Source of the DNA: an uncultured Clostridia bacterium
GTDB taxonomy: Bacteria > Bacillota > Clostridia > UBA1381
Reading direction: 5' to 3'
DNA length: 9,431 nucleotides
NCBI GenBank assembly: GCA_944391255.1
Contig: CALXSW010000248.1
Span: 1 to 9,431 of the forward strand
Shown here: positions 1 through 6,760 of the stretch, in pieces
How the letters are laid out: each line of letters opens with the position of its first letter
How positions within the stretch are numbered: position 1 is the first letter of the stretch
The notes under the pieces: generated by a model
The model's database searches: none
What the model was told of the DNA's origin: nothing
Seen by the model: only the letters and a program-made list of their open reading frames with translations
Position numbers and translations under genes: made by a program

Positions 1-1154
1 GCGAGCTCTATCCAGTCGCTGTGTATCGTTCCGAACTCATCGCGCTCTATTATGTATGATTTTATGATATAATATACAGCCTGCCCAACCACATACGAGC
101 TATGGCCCTTTGTATACATACCGTCAAACCACCAGCCCTTTGCAGACCATTTCCCGTCATTTACCGCGTCATAAAGCAGACCTGAATTTTTATTCGGACT
201 ATTCTCGACCGCCGAATTTATAAAACAAAGCGCCTGCTCCCTTTTCCTCTCGTCTTTAAACAACGACGCTGCGAGAAGCATAGGATACGCGACAGACATT
301 CCGTTCGTCCACGAAAGCGAGCCAAGCTTGTTATACCTGTATCCATTTTCATCATCAAATACAAATCCCGAATACATGCCGTCATCATCGAGCCACGCAA
401 AATCTGCCACAGCGTCAGACAGCTCCTTTGACGCCTCTTTTATATCCGCTCCTTTTCTCGGCATCTCATGATACCTGTAATACACATCTTTTATCGCCTC
501 GTTAACACCTGTTTCCGCCGGAGCGCAATATTTATACAGACATATCTCCGCGCTTACGCTCTCGCCAGCGACTATCTCAGACGGAGTAGATTCACGCTCT
601 TAAAGAGTATGTGACGACACATTATATTCAGGCGCGTTCTCAGATCCTATCGTCCAACCTATGCTGCCATCGTCTATAGAGCATGAATAACCGCAGAATA
701 TCTTTTTCTCGTTTGCGCATATATAAGGCGCGGCGCTTATGCCGTATATCTTTTCACCGTCATACGCAAAAAGAGCCGGATGCGAAAGTCTGTCGCCGCG
801 CACCATCCACCATGACGACGATGGCATTTCCGGCTCGCCCAGTCTCAACCGCGGATATCTGTTTTCCACTCTCTGCGGACACTCGCCCCTGTTATGCCCA
901 TACATAAACGCCGGCATAAAAAAGCGCGCCCCGCTCTTTGCGAAAATATATCTCACCTGTATTATGCCTCTGAACGCCGCGCCGCATATGTTTTTTACTG
1001 TCAATACAACGCGCACAGGATCACCCGCCGTTCCCGTTCCACCGATTTGTTTTATATTCGTGCTAAGTCCCTCATCAGCGGCGCTTATATATCTGTTCCT
1101 TTCTCTGCCATGTTCCCTGTTCTCATCTCTGCATACGACAATATCAAATGCCAT
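1..1154 (-). pseudogene. Large carbohydrate-active-enzyme-like protein, interrupted by in-frame TAA, 3' end off window
   Basis: I do not recognise the family. From ATG at 1152-1154 the frame gives 184 residues, then TAA at 600-602, then stays open in the same frame for 199 more codons to the left edge. The two halves read as one protein. The first part is beta-rich (VRVVLTVKN, FRGIIQVRYIF, then FFMPAFMYGHNRGECP and SSWWMVRGDRLSHPALFAYDG). The second is helical with Trp/Tyr/Gly-rich motifs (DFAWLDDDGMYSGF, LSWTNGMSVAYPMLLAA, GWWFDGMYTKGHSSYVVGQA). A beta-sandwich followed by an (alpha/alpha) toroid, as in many glycosidases and lyases, is my inference. The start was chosen because AAGGAG (1164-1169) lies 9 nt upstream; the in-frame ATGs at 1175 and 1163 are too near that site. 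It lies just downstream of an AraC-type gene on the same strand, a common arrangement for sugar-use genes. No ATG with a ribosome binding site follows the TAA, so restart looks unlikely. Confidence 0.6.
600..602 (-). other. In-frame TAA splitting the enzyme-like gene
   Basis: The codon after Ser-Ser-His-Thr-Leu is TAA. The next codons in the same frame (Glu-Arg-Glu-Ser-Thr) continue a sensible protein with no further stop through position 1. A single substitution from CAA, GAA or AAA would restore the gene. TAA is a genuine stop in this genome, since it ends clpC and mcsB, so codon reassignment is not the explanation. Confidence 0.75.
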
Positions 1155-1163
1155 TCCTTTCAT

Positions 1164-1169
1164 CTCCTT
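1164..1169 (-). promoter_or_regulatory. Ribosome binding site fixing the start of the enzyme-like gene
   Basis: AAGGAG on the minus strand, 9 nt before ATG at 1152-1154. It rules in the third of three in-frame ATGs: the one at 1175 is upstream of the site and the one at 1163 abuts it. Confidence 0.7.
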
Positions 1170-1182
1170 GTACAAATATGGT

Positions 1183-1259
1183 ATTATTTAAATCAACGTT
1201 TTTAAATTCCGTTTATATTATAAAGCATTACCATTATTTTGTACATTATTAAATTAACG
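1183..1259 (-). repeat. Pair of imperfect direct repeats flanking the candidate promoter
   Basis: Minus strand copies CGTTAATTTAATAAT (1245-1259) and CGTTGATTTAAATAAT (1183-1198) differ by one substitution and one inserted base. They lie just upstream of the -35 and just downstream of the inferred transcription start. Direct repeats of about this size are typical AraC-family binding sites. The stretch is AT-rich, so chance similarity is a real alternative. Confidence 0.3.
1217..1245 (-). promoter_or_regulatory. Candidate promoter for the enzyme-like gene
   Basis: Minus strand: a consensus TATAAT (1217-1222), a 17-nt spacer and a weak -35 TGTACA (1240-1245, four of six matching TTGACA). The start of transcription would be near 1210, giving a leader of about 55 nt. 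A weak -35 fits activator dependence, plausibly by the adjacent AraC-type protein. No terminator separates this gene from the regulator, so readthrough is also possible. Confidence 0.45.
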
Positions 1260-1284
1260 CTTGAATATGCAGTAAACAGTATTT

Positions 1285-2108
1285 CTATATTCTGTGCTTT
1301 ATAGCAAAACTCGGCGAACAGTCATATACTCTGCAAAACGCCTTGTAAAAAGTGGAATAATTTCTAAATCCTGTGGCAATAGCTGACTCAAGAAGGTTAT
1401 TATTCTTCCTGTACAGCGCCATCACTCGCTGAAGCCGTTTTTTTATTATATAGTCATTTATAGTTATTCCTGTATGCTTTTTGAACATCGTACACATATA
1501 CTGCTTATTTATGTGCATATGCTCCGCTATCTCATCAAGCGCCAGTTTTTTTCGAGATTATTCAGAATATACGCTATTATATCGCCGACATATTCATTTT
1601 TATACGCTTTGCTGTGCGCCGAGCCGCGGCTTTTTACAAGCATATATATAAGCTCCGTCACAACGCACTGCAAAAGCACATTATTTGTCTCGCCGTTTTT
1701 TGCGTACTCGTCAAGGCGCTCAAACTGCTCTTTTATCCTGTAAGACGAGGTGTTTACATTTATCACATTATCCTTTGCGGCGTCACGGTCATAAAGCTCA
1801 TCGAGCAGCTCGCCGCAGCCGCACAGCTGAAAATATTTTATAGGTATATACAGATTGATCCGCTCATATTTCCCGCCATGCTCTTTTTCCACTCCGTGCA
1901 TCTCGTCAGGTCTTAATATAAGCACATCGTCCTTAACAACAGGGTATATGGCATTTTCTATCATAAAATCTGAATTGCCCTCAACTATATATGTGATCTC
2001 AAAAACATCTATATGGCTGTGCAGCACCCCCGAATTTATATTTGAATAGTCGGGATCATATTTATGCTCGTATGTAAAAAAATCATTTGATATACCGCAT
2101 ATCTTCAT
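1285..2108 (-). pseudogene. AraC-family transcriptional regulator, frameshifted (or programmed frameshift)
   Basis: A one-component, sugar-sensing type regulator. The first frame (2108 to 1527) encodes 193 residues with an N-terminal cupin-like ligand domain: HSHIDVFEITYIVEG at about 30-44, then a VVKDDVLILRPDEMHGV segment at 57-73. It ends abnormally as NWRLMR-stop. Adding one A to the A7 run at 1546-1552, or slipping back one base, joins it to the frame ending at 1285 and yields a normal-length 274-residue protein. The two AraC helix-turn-helix motifs are then complete: LALDEIAEHMHINKQYMC at 189-206, and SAIATGFRNYSTFYKAF followed by the family signature DCSPSF near the C-terminus. AAGGAGAG (2116-2123) precedes the ATG, and a good promoter lies upstream. 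Without frame correction the product has no DNA-binding domain. It could be a decayed gene, a homopolymer sequencing error or a recoded gene; the sequence alone does not decide. Confidence 0.8.
1545..1551 (-). other. A AAA AAC heptamer at the araC frame junction
   Basis: In the zero frame the minus strand reads GAA AAA AAC TGG. The last seven bases before TGG fit the X XXY YYZ slippery pattern. A -1 slip here gives Leu-Ala-Leu-Asp-Glu-Ile-Ala, the expected start of the first AraC helix-turn-helix. The zero frame stops at TAG 1527-1529, five codons past the heptamer. I did not find a convincing stimulatory hairpin or internal Shine-Dalgarno. Confidence 0.5.
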
Positions 2109-2143
2109 AGCTGCTCTCTCCTTCCATTTATGATACGTTTAGA

Positions 2144-2179
2144 TATAATGATTATACCATACGATACTTCTTTTCTCAA
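2144..2179 (-). promoter_or_regulatory. Promoter of the AraC-family gene
   Basis: Minus strand: TTGAGA (2174-2179), a 17-nt spacer, then TATAAT (2151-2156) preceded by TGG, so an extended -10. Transcription would start near 2144. The -10 is half of a perfect palindrome, TATAAT-G-ATTATA (2144-2156), which could also be an operator. Confidence 0.65.
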
Positions 2180-2226
2180 TAAATTTATTAACACAAATCT
2201 TATGTAATAAATATAATTATACGATC

Positions 2227-2263
2227 AAAAAAATAGCCGCCAAACGTATCGCGTCCGGCGGCT
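2227..2263 (-). terminator. Intrinsic terminator of the ctsR-mcsA-mcsB-clpC operon
   Basis: The stem pairs AGCCGCC (2235-2241) with GGCGGCT (2257-2263). An inner ACG/CGT pairing extends it past a two-base internal mismatch on each side. On the minus strand the stem is followed by A then seven T (2227-2233). It begins about 10 nt past the clpC stop codon. Confidence 0.85.
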
Positions 2264-2273
2264 GTCTTGCTGT

Positions 2274-4736
2274 TTATTTTTCATTTACTTTGACGATATA
2301 ACCGTCATCGCTGTGATCGACAGTGATACTGTCACCCGCTTTTATCTCTCCATCGATTATTTTCTCTGAAAGGAGATCCTCAAGCTCGTTCTGGATAGCT
2401 CTTCTTAACGGTCTTGCGCCGTAAACTCTGTCGAAGCCCTCATCTGATATCTTTTCGATGCACGCGTCTGTGAACGATACGGTTATCTCATTTTCCGCAA
2501 GTCTCTTTTCAAGCGACTTGAGCATAAGTCCCGCGATCTTCTTTATGTCTTCTTTTTCAAGACGGTCAAACACGATGATCTCATCTATTCTGTTTAAGAA
2601 CTCCGGACGGAATGCGCGTTTTACTTCCGCCATTACCTTATCCTTTATTGTTTCCTTTTCACTCTTTGAGTCGGAAGCATTTCCAAAACCAAGCTTTGAC
2701 GTGCCATTTCCGAGTATTTCACTCGCGCCAAGGTTAGATGTCATGATTATTACTGTATTTTTGAAATCGACTCTTCTTCCCTGAGCGTCTGTAAGGATAC
2801 CATCATCGAGGATCTGGAGCATGATGTTAAACACATCAGGATGCGCCTTTTCGACCTCGTCAAAAAGGATAACTGAATAAGGATGCTTTCTGATCTTCTC
2901 TGTGAGCTGTCCGCCCTCTTCAAATCCAACATATCCCGGAGGTGAACCGATGAACTTTGATACGGCATGCTTTTCCATGTACTCCGACATATCAACTCTT
3001 ATGAGTGAATTTTCCGAGCCGAACAAGCTTTCGGCAAGCGCTTTTGTAAGCTCTGTCTTACCTACGCCTGTAGGTCCGAGGAACAGGAATGAACCGATAG
3101 GTCTCTTAGGATCCTTAAGTCCCGCGCGGCCTCTCTTTATAGCCTTTGCCACTGCCGTTACAGCCTCATTCTGACCGATAACACGCTCATGAAGGATATT
3201 TTCAAGATTCTTAAGCTTTTCCATTTCCTCCTGCTTAAGCTTTGACGCCGGAATATTAGTCCAGTCTGAAAGGATCTCAGCTATATCGTTTTCATCTACT
3301 ACGAGATTTGACGATGTGCCTGTTCCCTTCCATTTCTTTTCAAGCTCATCTACCTCGCTCTGGAGCGCCTTTTCCTCGTCACGGATCTTAGCCGCCTTTT
3401 CATATTCCTGAGCGTTTACAGCCTCTTCCCTTTCGCTTGAAAGCTTTTCAAGCTGTTTTTCCTTTTCCTTGAGGTCAGGAGGAGCTGTCTGCGATGAAAG
3501 CTGTTTCTTTGATGATGCCTCGTCTATAAGGTCAATAGCCTTATCAGGAAGGAATCTGTCTGTTATATATCTCGCCGACATTGACGCGGCTGCCTTAAGC
3601 GCTTCATCTGTTATAGTAACGCCGTGATGCGCCTCGTATTTGTCGCGTATACCTTTAAGTATCTCTACCGTTTCATCAACTGTCGGCTCGCCTACAGTTA
3701 CAGGCTGGAAACGTCTTTCAAGTGCGGCGTCCTTTTCGATATATTTCTTGTATTCCTTAAGCGTTGTAGCGCCTATGAGCTGCAATTCACCTCTTGCGAG
3801 GAATGGTTTAAGAATATTTGACGCGTCAAGCGATCCCTCTGAGTTTCCGGCTCCTACAAGTGTGTGGAACTCGTCAACAAACAGTATAACATCTGTAGAG
3901 TTCGTCACCTCATCGATCACCTTTTTAAGTCTTTCCTCAAACTCGCCGCGGTATTTCGCGCCTGCGATCATTGCAGAAAGGTCTATTGAAACAAGACGCT
4001 TATCCTTAAGCAGCTCCGGAACATCTCCGCTCGCTATCTTCTGAGCAAGTCCTTCAACTACCGCTGTTTTACCAACACCAGGCTCACCTATAAGACACGG
4101 ATTGTTTTTCGTTCTTCTTGACAATATCTGAACGACTCTTTCTATCTCCTTGCTCCTTCCGATAACAGGGTCAAATCTGTTTTCACGCGCAAGCTCTGTG
4201 AAATCTCTGCCGTATTCGTCAAGCGTAGGAGTCTTTGTTTTTCCCTTTCCTTTTGCTGCCGCCTTATATGAACCGCTTGACGACACCTCTGTAACACCTG
4301 AATTAAGAGCGTCCACAACGTCCTCATATACCTGTCTTATATTAAGTCCCAATGACACAAGAACTCTTACACCCACGCTTTCGCCGTCGCGCAGTATAGC
4401 CATGAGCAAATGCTCCGTTCCGATATAGCTGTGGCCCATATGGCTCGCCTCCATAGCCGCAAGCTGAAGTATACGCTTTGTTCGCGGTGTGAGCGGAAGC
4501 TCGCTTTCATTCGGTATCGGCTCGTTTGCGCCTGTAAGCTCTGTTATTTTTTCTATTATCTTATCGTCTGTGATATCATATTTCGCAAGCACCTTTGCAG
4601 CTACTCCCGAGCCTTCTCTCGCAAGACCTGCCGCTATATGCTCGCTGCCTATATATGAATGTCCAAGCTCGCACGCGATATCGTGCGCTTCGCTTATTGC
4701 GATCCTTGCTCTTTCAGTAAAGTTTGAAAATAACAT
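2274..4736 (-). CDS. clpC: ClpC, AAA+ unfoldase of the ClpCP protease
   Basis: An ATP-driven cytoplasmic unfoldase that delivers proteins, including arginine-phosphorylated ones, to ClpP. It has 820 residues, full family length. Domains in order: double Clp N repeat at 1-145 (HSYIGSEHI and HSYIGTEHL), then AAA-1 with Walker A GEPGVGKT 217-224, pore loop AKYRGEFEER 260-269 and Walker B VILFVDE 283-289. A short coiled-coil middle domain with UVR-like motif follows at about 420-470, which separates ClpC from ClpB (long middle domain) and ClpA (none). AAA-2 has Walker A GPTGVGKT 554-561, pore loop GYVGF 601-605, Walker B VILFDE 622-627 and GARPLRRAIQ 773-782. A ClpP-docking tripeptide, LGF, is at 682-684, so it should pair with ClpP. 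AGGAGG lies 8 nt before ATG. It is last in the operon, 60 nt after mcsB, and controlled by the CtsR box upstream of ctsR. No defect seen. Confidence 0.97.
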   Translation of the reverse strand: MLFSNFTERARIAISEAHDIACELGHSYIGSEHIAAGLAREGSGVAAKVLAKYDITDDKIIEKITELTGANEPIPNESELPLTPRTKRILQLAAMEASHMGHSYIGTEHLLMAILRDGESVGVRVLVSLGLNIRQVYEDVVDALNSGVTEVSSSGSYKAAAKGKGKTKTPTLDEYGRDFTELARENRFDPVIGRSKEIERVVQILSRRTKNNPCLIGEPGVGKTAVVEGLAQKIASGDVPELLKDKRLVSIDLSAMIAGAKYRGEFEERLKKVIDEVTNSTDVILFVDEFHTLVGAGNSEGSLDASNILKPFLARGELQLIGATTLKEYKKYIEKDAALERRFQPVTVGEPTVDETVEILKGIRDKYEAHHGVTITDEALKAAASMSARYITDRFLPDKAIDLIDEASSKKQLSSQTAPPDLKEKEKQLEKLSSEREEAVNAQEYEKAAKIRDEEKALQSEVDELEKKWKGTGTSSNLVVDENDIAEILSDWTNIPASKLKQEEMEKLKNLENILHERVIGQNEAVTAVAKAIKRGRAGLKDPKRPIGSFLFLGPTGVGKTELTKALAESLFGSENSLIRVDMSEYMEKHAVSKFIGSPPGYVGFEEGGQLTEKIRKHPYSVILFDEVEKAHPDVFNIMLQILDDGILTDAQGRRVDFKNTVIIMTSNLGASEILGNGTSKLGFGNASDSKSEKETIKDKVMAEVKRAFRPEFLNRIDEIIVFDRLEKEDIKKIAGLMLKSLEKRLAENEITVSFTDACIEKISDEGFDRVYGARPLRRAIQNELEDLLSEKIIDGEIKAGDSITVDHSDDGYIVKVNEK

Positions 4737-4755
4737 ATCATTTTCCTCCTTTATA

Positions 4756-4787
4756 AATTTACCTATTTCTTAATTTACCTATCTCTT
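4756..4787 (-). repeat. 16-bp tandem duplication in the mcsB-clpC gap
   Basis: Plus-strand units AATTTACCTATTTCTT (4756-4771) and AATTTACCTATCTCTT (4772-4787) are adjacent and differ at one base. They fill most of the 60-nt gap before the clpC ribosome binding site. No function is evident; slippage duplication in an AT-rich spacer is the simplest reading. Confidence 0.7.
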
Positions 4788-4796
4788 TATCGTTAT

Positions 4797-5795
4797 TTAA
4801 ACATTAGCCCTTATCATGTCCGCGCGTTTCACATCTCGTTCTGCCGCCGACAGTCCGCCGCCGTCAGATATGACAGCCGGAGCGATCTTTATCATGAGCT
4901 CAAGCGGTGTCATTTTGCCGTCGCATTTAATTATTCCCATATTCTGGCCAAGCATAACATCTGAAAGCAGCTGCTTTGCCTCTGCCGATGAAATACTTCT
5001 CGCGTATTTCAAAATACCGTACGCTCTGCAAACCTTATCCTCTATGCCTGTCTTGTTTTTGCTTATAAGTATTTTTCTCGCTTCTTTTTCAAGATCACTG
5101 AGCTTATTTACAACATTTTTTACCTTATTTAATATCTCCTGCTCTGTCAGTCCCATAGTGATATTGTTTGAGATCTGGAACATGCTGCCCTCTGAGCTTG
5201 TTCCCTCGCCGTACATTCCTCTTACCGCTATGCCCATGCCTGATATCGACTGCATTACTCTGTTTATATTTCCCGTCAGCACGAGTCCGGGAAGATGCAT
5301 CATGACAGATGCTCTTAACCCTGTTCCGGCATTTGTAGGACACGCCGTAAGATATCCGAATTTCTCATCATACGCGTAAGTAAGACTTTCCTCTATAACA
5401 TCATCGACCTTATCCGCGAGATCATACGCTTCATCAAGATGATATCCGCCCATTATGATCTGCAGTCTTATATGATCCTCTTCCATAAACATTATGCTCA
5501 TTGTTCTGTTTTTATTAATGAGAACCGAGCGGCCGTTTCCCTGCATCATCTGCGGACTTATCAAATGCTCCTCAAGAAGCTTCAGCTTTTCTTCCTTATT
5601 CTTCTTGTCAAGCTCATACAGCTCAAAATCATTGGCAAGCGTTGAATTGCTTTTAAGGATCGAATCCTGAAGCTGCTTCGTCACCGCCGCCTTATCCTTA
5701 AGCGCTGCCGGGAATGGCGTCTTGTCAAGATTTCTGGCAAGCCTTATTCTCGATGAGATAACTATACCGTCATTAAGATCATTATACCAGATCAT
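4797..5795 (-). CDS. mcsB: McsB, protein-arginine kinase
   Basis: Phosphorylates arginine side chains using ATP. In the Bacillus model this inactivates CtsR and marks misfolded proteins for ClpCP. The phosphagen-kinase fold motifs are all visible: SSRIRLARN 14-22, EEDHIRLQ 105-112, CPTNAGTGLRAS 152-163 and GEGTSSEGSMFQISN 196-210, the last varying from the commoner GEGSEAxGN form. The C-terminus carries RDVKRA at 320-325, matching the RDxxRA phosphoarginine-sensing motif known for McsB. At 332 residues it is somewhat shorter than Bacillus McsB at both ends, without loss of known motifs. The start is supported by AAGGAGG 9 nt upstream and by ATGA overlap with the mcsA stop (5792-5795), implying translational coupling with McsA, its activator. 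Confidence 0.95.
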   Translation of the reverse strand: MIWYNDLNDGIVISSRIRLARNLDKTPFPAALKDKAAVTKQLQDSILKSNSTLANDFELYELDKKNKEEKLKLLEEHLISPQMMQGNGRSVLINKNRTMSIMFMEEDHIRLQIIMGGYHLDEAYDLADKVDDVIEESLTYAYDEKFGYLTACPTNAGTGLRASVMMHLPGLVLTGNINRVMQSISGMGIAVRGMYGEGTSSEGSMFQISNNITMGLTEQEILNKVKNVVNKLSDLEKEARKILISKNKTGIEDKVCRAYGILKYARSISSAEAKQLLSDVMLGQNMGIIKCDGKMTPLELMIKIAPAVISDGGGLSAAERDVKRADMIRANV

Positions 5796-6172
5796 TTTAA
5801 AGCGCCTCCTTCTATAGATTTGATCTCCGCGTGCAGCCTTGCTGCCTCCTCGTAATTTTCTGCCGCTACAGCTTCCTTAAGCTTTCTCTTAAGCTCATCA
5901 AGTCTGCGCTTAGCTTTTATTTGCGTGCCTGACTTTGACGGCACCTTGCCCACATGCTGCGCGCTTGAATGCACCTGACGCAAAACTGAGCTTGCCCCGC
6001 TCTCAAACGTCTTATAACATTCACCGCATCCGAATTTTCCCGTCTTATTAAAATCAGCCCATGTGTGACCGCATACAGGACACACTCTGTTCTCCTTAGG
6101 CGTCATCTGCGGCGCTGAGAATGGCCCCATATTGTCAAACATATCAAACAGTTCTGAAAACAGATCCATCAT
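5792..6172 (-). CDS. mcsA: McsA, short form of the McsB activator (single zinc-binding pair plus UVR domain)
   Basis: The adaptor and activator of McsB, co-transcribed with and overlapping mcsB. It has 126 residues; Bacillus-type McsA is about 180. Present are one Cys4 site (CPVC 31-34 and CGEC 49-52, with FNKTGKFGCGECYKTF matching the second zinc module of the family), a linker with SVLRQVHSSAQHVGK (62-76), and a C-terminal UVR motif (LKRKLKEAVAAENYEEAARLHAEI, 94-117). The N-terminal CxxC-CxxC module of longer McsA proteins is missing, replaced by an acidic, hydrophobic stretch (MMDLFSELFDMFDNMG). This is not a start-site mistake: an in-frame TGA lies two codons before the ATG, and AAGGAGGT precedes the start by about 9 nt. 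It sits 26 nt after ctsR. The identification is firm; how the missing module affects McsB activation is unknown. Confidence 0.93.
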   Translation of the reverse strand: MMDLFSELFDMFDNMGPFSAPQMTPKENRVCPVCGHTWADFNKTGKFGCGECYKTFESGASSVLRQVHSSAQHVGKVPSKSGTQIKAKRRLDELKRKLKEAVAAENYEEAARLHAEIKSIEGGALK

Positions 6173-6198
6173 AATTCATTTACCTCCTTAACCACATC

Positions 6199-6636
6199 TC
6201 AATTTCCCAAAAGCTCTTTAAGACAACACTTAATTATATCTGCTCTTACAACATCTCTGTTCTGCGCGTTTATAAGCGCCTCATTGCTTGTAGCTGCCGC
6301 TATGATTTTCGCCTGATCATCTGTAATACTACCTCTCTTCACCAACATTCTAAGGCAGTCGCCCGCCTCGCTTTCATTAAGCTTCTTTATATATATTGCA
6401 GTGATGCCGCCTGACGGCTGCACCCTTCTTATTCTGACGCATCCGCCGCCGCCTCGCTGCGAGTCCACTATATATCCTCTCTCCGGACTGAACCGCGTCT
6501 GGAGCACGTAATTGATCTGAGACGGCACACAGCCGAAAATTTCTGCCAGCTCATTGCGCTGGATCCTCAGCCAATCGTCCTTCTCCTGTTTTAAAAGCTC
6601 CAGTATGAACGATTCTATCTTATCGGACATCCTCAT
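6199..6636 (-). CDS. ctsR: CtsR, heat-shock repressor of the clp regulon
   Basis: A winged-helix repressor that binds tandem GGTCAAA heptads in clp promoters, and a target of the McsB kinase encoded two genes downstream. Positions for the 145-residue form: DNA-binding core with ELAEIFGCVPSQINYVLQTR at about 29-48, then RGYIVDSQRGGGGCVRIRR, whose glycine-rich wing is the known heat-sensing and DNA-contact element. A helical dimerisation and regulatory domain follows, containing RDVVRAD at 127-133. Length matches the family. I prefer ATG at 6634-6636 because AAGGTGA (6642-6648) sits 5 nt upstream; the in-frame GTG at 6643-6645 lies inside that binding site. It is first in the operon, and the CtsR box in its own leader indicates autoregulation. 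Confidence 0.95.
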   Translation of the reverse strand: MRMSDKIESFILELLKQEKDDWLRIQRNELAEIFGCVPSQINYVLQTRFSPERGYIVDSQRGGGGCVRIRRVQPSGGITAIYIKKLNESEAGDCLRMLVKRGSITDDQAKIIAAATSNEALINAQNRDVVRADIIKCCLKELLGN

Positions 6637-6641
6637 ATTAC

Positions 6642-6648
6642 TCACCTT
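6642..6648 (-). promoter_or_regulatory. Ribosome binding site fixing the ctsR start
   Basis: AAGGTGA on the minus strand, 5 nt before ATG 6634-6636. It contains the upstream in-frame GTG, which makes that GTG an unlikely start. Confidence 0.7.
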
Positions 6649-6672
6649 CTATGCAAACTTTTTAATTTTATT

Positions 6673-6695
6673 TTTGACTTTGACTTTCTTTGACC
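6673..6695 (-). promoter_or_regulatory. CtsR operator with three heptad half-sites
   Basis: On the minus strand GGTCAAA (6689-6695), spacer GAA, AGTCAAA (6679-6685) match the established CtsR box, a heptad direct repeat with 3-nt spacer. A further GTCAAA (6673-6678) follows without spacer. The box lies just downstream of the inferred transcription start, where bound repressor would block the promoter. Confidence 0.93.
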
Positions 6696-6702
6696 TTTAA
6701 CT

Positions 6703-6737
6703 TAATTACATTATACCACTTTTTCGTTTAAAATCAA
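6703..6737 (-). promoter_or_regulatory. Promoter of the ctsR operon
   Basis: Minus strand: TTGATT (6732-6737), a 16-nt spacer and TATAAT (6710-6715) preceded by TGG, an extended -10 identical in its nine bases to that of the araC-type gene. Transcription would start near 6703, giving a leader of about 67 nt containing the CtsR box. Confidence 0.72.
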
Positions 6738-6760
6738 TGTTTTTTCTGTATCAATTTTAT

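Noticed and set aside
1..1154. Stop-codon reassignment to explain the internal TAA
   Set aside because: TAA ends clpC and mcsB, TGA ends ctsR and mcsA, and TAG ends the araC-type gene. All three act as stops here.
739..1191. 150-codon plus-strand frame opposite the enzyme-like gene
   Set aside because: It overlaps a minus-strand frame with a good ribosome binding site and coherent domain-like sequence. Its own translation is Ser/Pro/Cys-rich with no recognisable motif.
3640..4044. 134-codon plus-strand frame opposite clpC
   Set aside because: It is antisense to the ClpC AAA-1 module; Ser-rich shadow with no supporting signal.
4816..5379. 187-codon plus-strand frame opposite mcsB
   Set aside because: It is antisense to a firmly identified McsB and has no ribosome binding site or motif; it is a codon-bias shadow.
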